Part shown: piece after piece, positions 9,625-21,880 of the stretch
Layout of the letters: each line of letters begins with the position of its first letter
How positions within the stretch are numbered: the stretch's first letter is position 1
Assembly (NCBI GenBank): GCA_033558025.1
Contig: JAUCEF010000007.1
Location: 3,038,001 to 3,102,000, forward strand
Length of the DNA: 64,000 nucleotides
Direction of reading: 5' to 3'
DNA from: Phytophthora sp. 'mugwort'
Taxonomy: Eukaryota; Oomycota; Peronosporomycetes; Peronosporales; Peronosporaceae
Translations under genes and position numbers: made by a program
The notes under the pieces: generated by a model
What the model saw: the letters and a program-made list of their open reading frames with translations, nothing else
What the model was told of the DNA's origin: nothing
Databases searched by the model: none

Positions 9625-10950
9625 AATACGTACACCTCATTAGCGATTTCGCCAGCCTCCACTACCCACGACCTTCAGCACGCCATGATGCCGATGCCGC
9701 GTCCCCCCCCCCCCCCCCCGCACCGCTACCAAGAAGAAGAATCTCACCGAGCAGCAGATCCACCAAATACTGTGGTCAGTGGCGCAGGATGCCGTTGGTG
9801 GCAACCCACGCCATAGTACCCTTGGTGCTACAAGGTTAGTAGCAGCCAAGTTTGGCGTCCACCCTCGAACCGTGTCAAGCATTTGGTAGCGCGCGCTAGC
9901 AACGGCCGCTACCAGCGTCATCCTGACGGCTCCATCTCGAAAGCGGACCACCGGGGGCAAAAAAAAAGCTTCGATGCTGCCCTCGAGAGACTGCGAGGAA
10001 CCGCGCCCGAGACACGGCCCCCGTGCGCGCGACTGGTCGCGTCTGCGGAGTCCCTGCTGCAACGCTGCACCGCCGAGTTCGTGCAGGCGCTCCTCGAGTA
10101 GCCACCAGCGTCTCTAGGCCAGTGCTGACCGATGCAAACAAGGTCCGGCGGGTAAAGTTCAGCTGCGTACATATTGACCCAGCGTCGCTGGTATTTAGAG
10201 ACATGTACGACAAAATCTACGTGGATATCTTCTATCTGGCAAAGGTAAAAAGGCGATTTATCGCGCTGCCGGGCGAGCCAACCCCGGCATTCGGTCTCCG
10301 GAACCGGCGCCATATCGTCAAAGCCATGGTACTGGGAGCGGTCGTAAGACCACGATGGGATGCTCAGCGTTGCCAGTATTTTTATGGCAAACTGGGCATC
10401 GGCCGTTCCTTGAGTATGCGCCTGCTGCTCGGACAAGCCGCAACCGGCCAGCAGGAACGCTAATGCCCGCGTCATCTCCGTCAACACGCAAAGCTACAGG
10501 CCATGTTATCCGGCAGCTCCTGCCAGCGATTGCGTCACGGTGGCCCCACCAAGAACCAGGAGCTCCTGTGGTCGTCCAGCAAGACAATGCACCGCCACAC
10601 ATTGCTGTCGAGGACGCCGAGTTTGCTGAGGCAGTGCAGGCGTCGAGCCTGAACGTGGGGCTGGCGTTCTAGCCGCCCAACTCTCCAGACATGACGCCCT
10701 GGACACGGGGTCTTCCACGCCATCCAGGCCCGCCAGTAGAAGAAGGTGACGCGCACGCTACAAGCATTGATCTGCACTGTCCATGACATTTACCGACAGC
10801 TACCCCCCCACGCTCTACAATCAACAAGGTATTTCTCAGCCTTCAGTCCGTAATGGATCGGTGCGTTGTCCACGGCAGCGGAAACGACTTCCAGCCCGCT
10901 CACATGTCGAAGGCCAAGCTTGATCGGGAGGGACGACTTCCGGTGACGTT
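9625..10950 (+). mobile_element. Decayed Tc1/mariner-type transposon
   Basis: Pieces of one transposase lie in several plus frames. In order: an N-terminal HTH-like region (TEQQIHQILWSVAQDAVGG and LVAAKFGVHPRTVSSIW near 9740-9890); a middle part (RDMYDKIYVDIFYLAKVKRRF at 10200-10260) where mariners carry the first catalytic Asp; RRHIVKAMVLGAVVRPRWD; a further frame with FLEYAPAARTSRNRPAGT and VVVQQDNAPPHIA (second Asp, about 10570-10600); then QPPNSPDM near 10673. Frameshifts and stops separate the pieces, and the acidic residue usually following the first Asp is replaced. A 17-C run at 9703-9719 also breaks the frame. It cannot encode an active transposase. Terminal inverted repeats were not identified. 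Confidence 0.75.
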
Positions 10951-11480
10951 GAAGTGCCCTCCGGTCACTGCCTCGTTCTGCAGCAGGGTCAGCTATCACG
11001 TCAGCATGCCTATCGTGAAGTCAACTATAGCTTCTGACTTTTGTTTAAAACACGAAAGAGAGTTGCACCTGACATTTGTTTTGAGACGAAGTGGTACTGT
11101 ACTGGTTTCCACATGTTTTTCTTTGATTCTCGACAGAGTATATTGTACTGTATACGTGTAGCTCAAAATTGGATGTACAGATGATCTCCTCGCTACTCAT
11201 AGTGAATATTTATTCCTCGTTAAGGGTATTCATCGGCCAGGTATACCGGAGTAGTGGAACAACCGGTAGTACCACCTATTAGGTACATGTAGCCTCACAA
11301 CCAACCGTCCTGGCAGCCCTTCGGCATTGCTCAATAACCCATCGCTGCCACTCGTTCGTCTCACACCCATGTCTCAAACCCGATGTCAGTGGCGAGTTTC
11401 TAAATCCACAGAGGAGAACGGGACGATATATGAGTAGCTCCCTCTATTATACCTATTAGACTGATTAGCTAGTTGTCCGT
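10951..11480. other. Intergenic, no gene recognised
   Basis: Between the mariner relic and the copia element. No domain-bearing frame was seen. Confidence 0.4.
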
Positions 11481-11665
11481 TAGTTTAAAGTGAGGAGGAT
11501 AGTCTCAAGGGTGCTCAGTACTGCGCGTCCTCCTCATACAGCATCCCTCGGCGTATTATTAATGCCCATGGTCCACTTACTACTTAAATATCTGTGCAAA
11601 GTAGGATGTGCTTGCACTTTCTCATTAGTAGCTATTTAGTCCAATCATAGCACTTTAACACTCAC
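11481..11665 (-). repeat. Copia 3' LTR-like repeat
   Basis: Matches 16737-16912 in direct orientation. Shared blocks are GTAGGATGTG, CTTTCTCATT and TCCAATCATAGCAC. Ends are approximate. Confidence 0.6.
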
Positions 11666-12424
11666 TAAAGTTCAAGCACATGGCCTATCCTATCTTTTGT
11701 CACGTACACCCAGGCAAATCATATCCTATATCTTTTCATTGCTCGCATATGATCCGTCTTATCTGTTTTTCATTTGGACGGATCCCAAATACTATACGAC
11801 CTTTCGATTACGACCTTTCACAGTTGTGGTTAAAAAAAAAAAAAAAAACTTTGTAACAGTTGAATATGAAGTTACATCTGCTTTCACAAATTTGTACTTC
11901 CAAATTCACGACCTTCGGGGGGGGGGGTAAACAAACCCAGCATAACGTCCAGGTCGGTCGCCGCCGCTTGTGGTAATTTCTATCCAGAGTTTTTGGGGGA
12001 GAGGTAGTCCAAAGTGGCATACTCATGGCTGGGGCTTGCCCCTCTCTTCCTAGGTGAGGTCAATGGACCTTCCCTTACTTGTGCTTGCATCGCATTATTG
12101 CGGCGTGTCCTAGTCTTGTCTTTAACCATACAACTTTAGCGCAACTGGAAGTTTTAATAATGTCATAACGTCTTGCTGTTCCTCTTTACGACTCGAGTCT
12201 CGTCCTTGTCTTAAACATATCTTCGAACTCACTTCAAGCTAGATGGTCGATCTTTGCACTTTAACTTGGTAGTCGCGCATGAGTATCTTTTGCTCTTCGA
12301 CTTCAAACCGCATGGTCGATGTTTACCTTCTAGCTCGGATGGACGATCCTTGCAACTGCAACTTGCTAGTGTCTTCCAATGGATATTGATTCGTCGATTG
12401 TCTTCGCAGTGATGGAGACTTAGG

Positions 12425-12690
12425 TCTTTGACTCCCATCAGGCTCCTTAATTTCTCAAACTGGGTTCGGGTAGTGTCTTTGTTAGGACGTCAGCCACCAT
12501 ATCATTTGTGTTGCAGTAATTTACTAATATTCTGCCATTGCCACGTACTTCTCTTGCATATAAACTTTGATCTCAATGTGCTTGGTAGAAGTATGATTCG
12601 CAGGATCTCGTATAATACTAATGGCGCCTTTATTACCGCACCAACATACCATTGGTTGTGACTGTTTAAATCAAGTTCCTCCAAAAGTAC
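12425..12690 (-). pseudogene. Copia RNase H remnant
   Basis: In minus-strand frames this reads GAISIIRDPANHTSTKHIEI, the RNase H segment of copia polyproteins, followed by NTNDMVADVLTKTLPEPS, the usual C-terminal end of pol. A one-base shift and a stop interrupt the end, after which the next frame reads MGVKDLS, matching the normal terminus. Confidence 0.75.
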
Positions 12691-13259
12691 CCAAAGCCAC
12701 AGCTTTCTCTAATAACCCCACTCGCTGCTATTATCTCAGCCTGTGCTGTATGCAGACTCACTATGTTTTGTCTTAAACTTTTCCAAGTAATGCATGCATC
12801 GGTCCACGCACTGACATTCTGTTTTCAGTACCATTCGCGAAGATCGCGTCTGTCTACAGCTCGTATATCACTTCGTTGCATTCCCATCAAATATGAGACC
12901 GTACGTCGGCGTTCCCTTCAGTTACTTTAGTAGTCTCTAGTCTGCCCTATAATGGCTCTTATTATAGCATATAAGAATTTGCTTAACTCCCTTACAGCAA
13001 TTGCAATATCAGGCGGGTTTATCTTATAAGATACATCAATGGCCCACCAGGCTCGTATAGTCAAATGGCTGAGCTGTTATTTTGCTCCGGATTTATATTT
13101 CCCTCATTCTCAAGGATTATACTCATTGCTTAAGAGTTGGTTATAAGTTGCAGTCAAACATATTAAACTTTTGTAGTAAGTCCATAAAATATATTTATGT
13201 TGATACATACTAAGGATCTTATTTACCCTCTCTCTCTTTATCTCCATCTTCAGTAGGTA

Positions 13260-13940
13260 GTGTATATCACCAAGGTCCTTCATAGAGAACCTGATGCGAA
13301 TTTGGCCTTAACCTTTTTGCAGCAAATTTACATGTATATATGTCACCACGATCGTGATATCGTCCACGTACGCGCAGATGAGTACTACGTGTGTCCCACC
13401 ATTCACCTCCAACTTTTGGCGGTACAAACAGTATTCCTTTGCACCGACAAAACCCTAGGCTTACTAAAACTTTTTATTAAGCAGATCGTATCATATCTGC
13501 GGGGCTTGTTTGGGCCCATACAAACTCTTCCTTAATTTGCAAACGCTCGACGCTTCGCCGTGGCGGAAGCCAAAGGGCATTTGCATATAAATTTCCTCTT
13601 GGAGCGTTCCGTTAAGGAACACTGTGGACACATCCATTTGATGGACATGCATGTCTGCGATTGCGGCAATGGCGAGTAGCAGTCGAAGTGACTCATGTCG
13701 CGCTACCGACGAGAAAATCTCAGTGAATCTATACCTTGGATTTGTGTATTACCCATCACCGCCAGTCTGGCCCTAAACCCGTCAACTGCGCCATCAGGAT
13801 GATACTTAACATCGAATGCCCAATTGCAGCCTAATGCTTTTCGCCATTTTGGTAGCGGTACTATTTCCCAAGTATCACTCGCTACCATTGCCTGATACGC
13901 AAGCTGCACTGCTGCCTCCCACTGCTTGGCATATGGACCC
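13260..13940 (-). pseudogene. Copia reverse transcriptase remnant
   Basis: The RT N-terminus is visible (TWEIVPLPKWRKALGCNW and YHPDGAVDGFRARL at 13703-13909), then HVHQMDVSTVFLNGTLQEEI near 13600-13650, then LYGPKQAP, then the catalytic YVDD at 13359-13370. The YVDD is intact, but stops and frameshifts separate the blocks. Confidence 0.85.
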
Positions 13941-14365
13941 TTTTGGCCTCTTTGAGTGATTGCGGAATTGGTATCACTTTGATGCTAGTAGTAACAGCAT
14001 TTATAGAAACTGCATTAATCCCGAAGACATAAGTTCGGTATTCGATTGCGTCGGCTGCGAGGAATGCGGGGAACGGACAACTGTTGCTCCGGAGCTCCCA
14101 CTGCTCCGCGGCATACAGAGGTTTGGGGTTATCCACCTCCACTCTTGTCCTTTTCTGCGGTGGTAAAGTGCTGTCCTTTCGTGGTCTCTTGCCTAGCTCA
14201 CACATTTCTGTTATGGATTCCGGGCTTGACTGAATTGTGGCAAAAGGAAACGATTTTTCAATCAACTCTTCAGTCGATGTTATTCCAGAATTTACATCGC
14301 GGCAATAAGATACCGGTTGCCTCTCAGATCTAGCAGTGGATACCCTTTATAGCTGTCTGAAAATC

Positions 14366-15530
14366 CTAAGAGTTTTCACTCAACGGCTCGCTCTCTAAGT
14401 TTCTGATTTTTCCGCTTGGATTTGGGCACATGGGCGTAGCAGGTGCTACCCCAAAGTAGCAGTGGTATCCCACTGGGCTTCTTACCGTGCAATATCTCAT
14501 AGGGGCTTTTCCGTGTAATTGTGCGGTTGGTATCCGACTGCTCACTGTTGTCATATACAGTAGCACTTCTGGCTACCATTTTGCAGCCATACCTGAACCA
14601 ACTAGTGCACATCTTACTTTTCCCATTAGTGTTTGGTGTGCTCTCTCGGCATCTTCATGTGATTCCACATTCGATTGCTGGTAGACTAGCCTATTCTTGG
14701 CACAGTAACCTTTCAAGACGGCATTTACAATCTCCGTTCCACCATCTGTCCTTAACCTTCTTACTCCATATGGGCATTGTTTTACAAGTGCGTAATGAGG
14801 ACTTTAATATTTCTCACCTCACTTCATCACAAAGTGCCACGTGTATATCGCTGCATAGTCGTCTACCGCTAGGGCATACCTGTATCCTTGCATACCTTTT
14901 ACCTTCGATTTTCCTACTGAGCCCATGTGCAGAATATGCAAGGGAGTCGTAGTTTTTTTGCTTACCATATTTCCGTATGAAATATGGTAAGCAAAAAAAC
15001 TTAGCCATATTCTTTCGCGTCAGATATGATGCATTTTAATGATTTCTCCGGTCAAGATATTCGTCGCCTATCCCAACATGACCTAATCTCAGGTGCCATT
15101 CTTAACGTTCGCTCGGCTCTGAACTGGTGAGTCTTTTCCACCGATAGTATTTTTGCATTGACAGTTGCTCTTCTGCTCGGGAGATAGTACACCTCATCAG
15201 TGCTACCGCAGCAAACATAAAGCGATTCTTAACATCCAAGAAATACATAAACTTCCCAGTTTTTGTCTGAATGTGGCGATATCCTTGCATGGCTAAGTAA
15301 TATGCGCTCAACCAATTACTACCGCAGTCCTTGTCAAAGGCAACCTTGTATTGAGATAACTATAGTAACCCGTTGGCCTGGTTGCACTGTGCCTTACAGC
15401 TCGGTCGACGAGGTGCCCCCGTTGCCATACTCGAAAGTATGCGGTTGGCCTCTGCCTAGACGGCAAACTCACCGGCGATCCGAGCTTATTACGTGTCCAG
15501 CCCCTGCATAAACCACCCATAGGTTGTCAG
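14366..15530 (-). pseudogene. Copia protease to integrase remnant
   Basis: From right to left: a protease-like segment reading LWVVYAGAGHVISSD at about 15480-15525, in which the active-site Asp of D-S/T-G-A is replaced by Tyr; a frame with QTKTGKFMYFLDVKNRF; a GAG-pre-integrase motif EWHLRLGHVGIGDEYLDR near 15040-15100; and the end of the integrase core (APYEILHGKKPSGIPLLLW at 14400-14500). A 23-bp foldback palindrome at 14951-15001 interrupts the integrase. Confidence 0.7.
14951..15001. repeat. Perfect 23-bp foldback palindrome
   Basis: 14951-14973 and 14979-15001 are exact reverse complements with a 5-bp loop (CGTAT). It sits inside the copia integrase region and is not part of normal copia structure. 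Confidence 0.85.
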
Positions 15531-15586
15531 TCACTGCCACTTGCTTCAATCTAGAAATATATCCACCGCATCTTTTCCGAACATCC

Positions 15587-16569
15587 TCATCGATATCCAT
15601 TGGGTTCATTGAGTTCAATGGGGACCCATCTATGCTGCATGGCCCGCCGGGACTTGCTCCTTGAGCTCGAGCTGATCGGCATCTTGGAGAGCTTTTGCCA
15701 GCTGGTGGTCGAAAGCGCCATATCCTCGGCAGACGATCTCTCCTCAACTTCATCTCTTGTCACCTTCTCAGCAATCGAGGTGACCGCTTTCATGACCGTC
15801 AACCTTTTCTTTTTCGCGCCTGGTTCGGTGCGGATGTTGGAACGGAACAAAGGCCCTCCAGGGCGCTTTGGATCGCGATCTTCCACCATCACCGGGCACT
15901 CCTTTTTCCAGTGACCATCATCAAGTCAGGAGAAGTTATCCTTCGACCATTGCTTCATCCTTGGTTCACTACTTGCCTATGACCCTCTTGGCCACGTTGA
16001 TGTTAAGCGGGCGCGTCTTTTCAGTTACCCCGTTGACCTCCTTCTTGGAGCACTCGCCAAAAAAAGCGCGACGCAGACCTGTCTTCACATTTTCAACCGT
16101 GAACCACTCCGCAGTCATAGTGACTGAGCTGCCTCAAAACTCACTTGGAAGTAGAGCCAGCGCTTGAATGCACACCCAAGGCTCGGTCACTATACCCCTT
16201 CTAACCAGACCCCCCATCCTGCGGCTGATGCCGTTGCGAAGCTTCTTGAGCTGGGCGAACAGGCCCCAGGTTGCTCCAGTTGACCATGGTTAAGCGCTTC
16301 CACTTCCGAAGTAGCTCGATTACTTTCCATATGTCGCCGGCGTTCAATTCGACACTTGATCCGACAGACCGCTCAGGAAGTCGTTCGGCAATGTCTGGTT
16401 GAAAAGATTCAGCTGCGCCTTGTGCGCGCTCGGCCAGTGTTGGTAGCCCAGCACCTTGCTTTGCCTCCTCCTGCGATCTCTCCCCTCCCACCGATATGAT
16501 CGGCCTCTCATGGGTCCCATCAAGGAAGTCCATCATGATCACCGTCGCCGTCGGATTTTCCTTTTCCAA
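15587..16569 (-). pseudogene. Copia gag remnant with zinc knuckle
   Basis: The minus frame at 16201-16569 gives a helical, charged gag-like segment (AGDIWKVIELLRKWKRL). Near 15880-15960 the reading LDDGHWKKECPVMVED resembles the second half of a CCHC knuckle (G-H-x4-C) with the first cysteines lost by a frameshift or stop. The frame at 15587-15892 continues to the protease region. Confidence 0.5.
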
Positions 16570-16736
16570 CTTCTCACGCTAAGAGGCCTTATCCAGAGCC
16601 TCGACGTACGTGAGGGCCTTATCCCTCCACATCGTGTAGTCCTCTCCATAGAACTTTTTCAGACCCAGGTTTGGGTCGCTCCTCGTGTGTCCCCTCACCA
16701 TGGTTCTACGTCTAAGTACGTATCTGAAATATTAGT

Positions 16737-16912
16737 TGGTTTAAAAGTGAGGGAGACGGTCTCAAAGGCGGGCTCAGTACCACGCGTTCTCCTCACACAA
16801 CATCCCACGACGTCCCATGATAGGCTTACTTTTTAAGTACCTGTGTAAAGTAGGATGTGTTTTTGCGCTTTCTCATTGGTAGCTAATTAGTCCAATCATA
16901 GCACTCTAACAA
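16737..16912 (-). repeat. Copia 5' LTR-like repeat
   Basis: Direct counterpart of 11481-11665, lying upstream of gag in the minus-strand orientation. Ends are approximate. Confidence 0.6.
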
Positions 16913-18830
16913 TACCTAAATAGAGACTTAAAAAGCAATTATTCCTAAAGTTTTGATCCTGAAAACAATTGCTCTTTTTTTTCAAAGTTTCTTTACTAGA
17001 ATCTTGCCGCTTATATTTGAGGTGTATAGAACCTTACTTGAGGCACCCCGATTTACCGTCTATTTTTGCTATCATGATGTTACGGTTTAGTAAGCGCATC
17101 AGCCAAGTCTTTAGTGGTCTAAATGGGAACTGATATATCTCTTCTTATCTGCGGCAAAGCCGCCTGTGGTGTAAATGTATAGCTTTAACTATCCTCCATG
17201 GTTATGCCTAGCCAAAAATGTAGTATGGATGGCCCTCAGGACACGTACTGAAATCCTGTTAGCTAAGTGGTACCACGTACCACTTGCTGAAAAGCAACAT
17301 GTAGTGTAGTATAAGGGAGATGCTAATGACCGGCAGCTTTTCTTAGAGACCGGCAGGCTAAAAACAGGACCAAAAGTACCATACGCATGATCTTGTTTGG
17401 TACATTTTGTGTAATTTGTGGAGCGGGTAGTCCATTCACCATTTCGCGCTGCACTACCTCATGGCACCATTTTCAGCTAACCAACTACCCATCGAAGTTT
17501 TTCGCGCTGAAGGAACCGTATAATACTAAGTTGAGAAAGATCTCCTTCCAGTTATCCTCTAGTTCCAGCTCCTAGTCGAACCCATCCTTGAGCAACTCAA
17601 CGCGAGGCTCCCAGGTCCACTGATAGAAGTGATGGTTAAAGCGACTAGCATTGAGCCATAAGACCCGGTACTCCACGCCACGAACCGTTAGACACCTATC
17701 GAAATCCGGGCAACATGCCAAGTTTGCTTCGTTGAGGTGTAATCACCTGGTACAGTTAACCGGCAACACCGAAATTCTTGCCGAAAATCTCGTAGTAAAC
17801 GGGCTCATGAGTCTGGCCGGTGACGCTAGTCAACTCGTTTGTGGCAGCAGCCGTGTGGGCGGTGGCAAATAGCGTCTTTGTCGGTGGCACTAACTTACTG
17901 GTTGGTGACACCTAACATCATAGTCGATGGCACTAACTAACTATCACCACAGTCGGTGGCAGAATCCACGTACGTCAGGCGAAGGACCTTATGCGGCCGG
18001 ATGGTCCTCGCATCACTGCGGTTCCTGGACCCTACAGGCGTGTCCACATTGGCCTCGCAGTCGTGTCCACACTGACCCCCGCAGCCATGCCCGCATGCGC
18101 TCGCGGAGACTCCGCCGCTACACTGGGCGTCGCGGCATCATCCGTGACAGTCTCCGACGTTGCGCTGGGCGTCGCGGTAGCCTCCTGATGTCTCATAAGC
18201 TCCGTCTGAGAAAAATACCATACCGATGAGTCCTTGGTCCGTGGCCACCTTCGATGGCAGCGCTTTGCGTGCCTCCTCAGCGCTCATTCTCTCTACTCGC
18301 GTGCTTGCCGGAGCCGAAGGAGCTGCGCCACCTGCGGCTGCGCGCCTCTTCTTTTTTGCGGGCGGCCGTCCTGGGCTTTCACTTCCGAGAAGCTGGCTTG
18401 CCCGACGCAGCACCAGCCCATGCTGCACTTGTTCATGTCGCACTGGCCACCGGCATGCCATGTAGTCATCCTTTTCTGTAAGCAAGCCACCAGGGCAAAG
18501 TCAGATCAGCTATCCCAGGCTTCCAAATCGGCACTGACAAGTCACGGCGAGCTACCCTTTGATACCGTTAAAAATTGTATAAGTTCCTTACTATACTGAT
18601 ACATGCTAAGAGGCTTAGCCTTGTACATGATACAACGTACCTAAGCACCCCACAAGAACTGATGACTAGTATTAAAATACCTCTTAAAGCTGTTAGTGTT
18701 GCGTTTGTTATAGAATACAGCGGTCCATAGTAAAAGGCGTAGTTGCTCTCGGCACCAATCATCTCCTGCCTGCCGGCAGGGGCTCTCCCTGCTCACTACA
18801 ACTTACTTCGTCATTTCACATCTTCTACGC
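16913..18830. other. Repeat-rich stretch without a recognised gene
   Basis: Short imperfect repeats of GTCGGTGGCACTAACT type occur at 17880-17960, and GGGCGTCGCGG occurs at 18126 and 18168. Overlapping frames at 18138-18600 on both strands show no domain I recognise; their Cys and basic residues hint at more transposon debris, but I cannot assign it. Confidence 0.4.
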
Positions 18831-18834
18831 AAGT

Positions 18835-19500
18835 CTACTCCCTCTCTACTACGCAGCTTCTCTCCGTAACAGAGTTTATTAAAGATGCCCGTTCCAGGAT
18901 AATGTCGTGGACGTTCAAACGTAGCCAATTTGCTATTAAATGGATAGCAGAGGGAAGACACGAATCACGCCAGCATAGAACCATCTTTTTCCGATGATGT
19001 ATACTACGTGTACAACCGTCAAACATCTGTTCAAGTCGGTAGACGTGTGACCCTCAGCCAAAGCCACTGTACCTGCGGATTTATGGACCAGCATCGTATC
19101 CCATGCAGACATATCATCAGTGTTTTGAAGGTTAAGGTGATCTTAACCTTGTGTTCAACCACTTCGATCGCTACCACCACGTGGCTGCGTACACAGAAGC
19201 TTCCGTTGGGAAGTCCGTGGATCTACCCCTTCAGGAAGAATTGATGAGCCGATGAAATACCCCAGGCCCCTCGGATCAAGAAAGCACGCGGCCGTCCCCG
19301 TCAAAAGCGGTTCCTGCGCAATGGCGGATCCGGCTCAACAACGACGTACAACTGCAAGCGCTGCGGTCTATCCAGCCATTATATCAGAACTTGCCGCGAA
19401 CCACTTCAATGAGCTAACCCCTCATGATGCTCACGAACTTGACAGCATCGATCTCCTGCACGACGACGATGCTGAAACTCTTGGCAGACAATGCGCAGTT
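18835..19500 (+). mobile_element. 3' fragment of a MULE transposon
   Basis: Plus frames encode the C-terminal part of a Mutator-like transposase: IMSWTFKRSQFAIKW near 18900, then a SWIM zinc finger at about 19050-19125 (HCTCGFMDQHRIPCRHIISV, a CxCx(n)CxH pattern). A basic region IKKARGRPRQKRF follows, and then a CCHC-like knuckle CKRCGLSSHYIRTC near 19350-19400. The pieces are in different frames and the DDE core is absent, so this is a truncated relic. Confidence 0.7.
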
Positions 19501-20143
19501 CACTTACTTAAAGTTGTCACCTGGCTGCTCTAACGTCAGACTAGGCCCCGACCTCAACGCTCTACCGTCTACGTCGCTATCACGCGGGTTATACATGTTT
19601 CTCGTTTTCTTGAATATTTTCTCCATACCAAACTTTGATAACACTAACTGAAACGACTTATGCATACCTGCAATCACCATCAGACCCGTACGTATGTTCC
19701 AGGGAAGGAACATCTCCACATTTCAGAGCTTCCTCGTGCTGCTTGCTTTGCCAATATGACATATTGTGATCAATACTTTACGATTTGAAATGTGTAGAAA
19801 TGATTATGATAGGCTGAATGTGTAGACCAATTTGTTCGCCAAGATAAGTAGTAATACGTTACTGATACTGGCGAGTACCGCTGAATTAATTCTTCTATGT
19901 GCTCGGTCCGCTAGGATCACCATCCCCTTATACAGACAACGACTGAGAAATCGGCACCACTGAATGCCATCCTTCATACAAAAATGAAATCACTGGTCCC
20001 GACACAAAAATCCGCCACTGTCGTAAAAAGTCACGGAAATTTCAAAAACAGATCGGAAAACACACATGATTGACCAGAAAAGGGTATGCATTTTAAACTG
20101 TTATCTCCGGGTACTTAGGAATAGCCTTCGTGAAAGCTACGAA
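19501..20143. other. Intergenic, no gene recognised
   Basis: AT-rich sequence between two transposon relics. Frames of about 70 codons at 19424-19719 show no domain. Confidence 0.4.
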
Positions 20144-21425
20144 TTACGGTCTCATTTTTATGGTTTCCCAAGCAGCACTAGTAGACTTTATTGCGCGGAT
20201 GCGCTTCTCTATAGCGCTGCTTCCTGTTAATCTACTAGCGCTGTTTCGTTTTTTTGCTGTGAGTGGTCCTAGTACTCCTACATCAAGCGGTTGGCAAACA
20301 GCAGTGCTATTTGGTGGTAATGGGTTCACTGTAGCATTGGCTTCTTCGGGCACGAGCCGCTGTACTTATTCAGACACGTGACACTCAACGTTGTCTACAA
20401 GAAGGACAGCGGGTGCATCTATTTCAAATTTTAAAAGTTTATCTACGTAAAATTTCCACACCGTGTTGTCCATACAGGTATTCTCTTGGACAGCGTAGAA
20501 GTAGTTGTCGGGGTACTGTTCGAGACCATTTTGCTCGATACGACGCCGCGAATTATGAAGAGAATCGGCATTTTCATTCCTAAAAACACAATTATTATTG
20601 TTAACATACATCAAGGTTTGTAAAATCACAAGGCAGAAACTCTTACCGTCATCGCGAAATGTCAAAACTGCGGTCATGCGGCCTGTGTGCTTGTTCGCAC
20701 CCAATATATATATGCGCGCTGAATCCTTTCTGCCCTTTCTAGCCCACACCTTAATCGGAGGCATGTCAAACAGGATGGCTGTTTCGTTTACATTTAAAAT
20801 GCCAGCTCCCTCATATCCCCGTATGGGTCCAAAAGTCCAGCGCAAACTGCTCGTGTCTCTTCGAGATCTTCAATGGACCTTTTGGCAGCTTGGAGTTTTT
20901 GGGAAGAGAATCCGTAGCTGTTCCACATATGAATCATAATATCAAGTTATATATCTGTAAAAAGAAATACATAAAATGCATAGTATAACATAGTCAAATA
21001 GTACCGATTGGCAATGCGTTGGACCATACGTTCAAGCCCTAGTTCTCCTTTCTTCCTCCCCACTAAGATAGGAAATCATCCAGACTGAATAAATCTTCCA
21101 CATGAAACTGATGATACCTGCGGTTGATAACACATACACGACAAAAAACATTTTTGTGAAAAATACAGTTATAATAATACAAATCAAACGGTAAATACAG
21201 CTTCATCCCGGCGAACGTCCTTCATGTACGTCAAAAGGCCAGAGATGCCAGGAAGTATTTATTTGCGACCCTGACCATTGAGCCGTGACCCTTGAAATTT
21301 CGTATCGCGTCTGCCTGTTTCCGCCAGTCGTGGATGGTACCGCGGGTGATGATGAGCTGATTCGACGCAGCCTTCACGCCAACGCGCTCCGCCAGCGTTA
21401 ATGCCTCGCGCTTTCGGTTGATCAT
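20144..21425 (-). mobile_element. Decayed pogo-type transposon
   Basis: Minus-strand pieces, from right to left: an N-terminal HTH segment (KREALTLAERVGVKAASNQL, then TRGTIHDWRKQADAI at 21231-21425) and a DDE_1-type catalytic region at 20366-20845 containing LNVNETAILFDMPPIK, RMTAVLTFRDDGKS and VLLVDNVECHVSE. The C-terminal piece PLPPNSTAVCQPLDVGVLGP follows at 20144-20353. Pogo family members normally read N-V-D-E-T at the first catalytic position; here it is N-V-N-E-T, so the first Asp is lost. Stops lie between the pieces. Inactive. Confidence 0.8.
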
Positions 21426-21880
21426 GTAGCTCCTAGCTTAGTGCGCTTCATATCGCAGAATTAGTGTAAGATTAGCGACAGTATGGCGAAGGTTTATCTC
21501 CTAGCCATTCATTTTATTTTTAAGGGTTATTTGCTAAATCATGTTTATGGCTCGATTGGATTGGCTACAAATCAATTTTGTTTTACTATGGAGCACGTGT
21601 GGTACTACTATCAAAAGGCGGATTCTTGTGTCGGCCGGATTTCTCCGTCGTTGCCTGTACTAGTCTCGACACTTTTAAGACAAGATGTATTTTTTTCAAG
21701 CAAGATGAAAATAGTCCAATTTAGGCTGTGCATGACCAGTACATTTAGGTACTCGTTTAGCAATGTGCAAATCAACCCCGGATATCGTTCCGTCCAAGTT
21801 ACAATGTTCTTGAATTTCTAGAAGCTCGATCAAATTCCAGGCAGCAATCTAGGCCTCATGCCCTCATACAATACGCCGTC
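21426..21880. other. Intergenic, no gene recognised
   Basis: A 112-codon plus frame at 21483-21821 has no recognisable domain and AT-rich, non-coding-like composition. Confidence 0.35.

Larger units (their letters stand above)
11481..16912 (-). mobile_element. Degenerate Ty1/copia LTR retrotransposon
   Basis: The element is read from right to left. LTR-like repeats of about 180 bp lie at about 11481-11665 and 16737-16912 in the same orientation, sharing for example GTAGGATGTG and TCCAATCATAGCAC. Between them, in minus frames, come gag (16569 to about 15880), a zinc knuckle, protease, GAG-pre-integrase, integrase, reverse transcriptase and RNase H, which is the copia order (integrase before RT). 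Many frameshifts and stops separate the domains and the LTRs have diverged to roughly 80 percent, so the insertion is old. Exact LTR termini and target-site duplication were not resolved. Confidence 0.85.

Noticed and set aside
9703..9719. 17-C homopolymer as a structural element
   Set aside because: A simple homopolymer in a decayed transposon, possibly with sequencing length error; no evidence of function.
11481..11665. LTR-like repeat read as an independent MITE
   Set aside because: Its partner lies in direct orientation exactly at the other side of an ordered copia gag-pol, so LTRs are the simpler reading.
18138..18600. Arg/Ala/Cys-rich frames on both strands
   Set aside because: No domain and strong overlap of frames; left as unassigned repeat-rich sequence.
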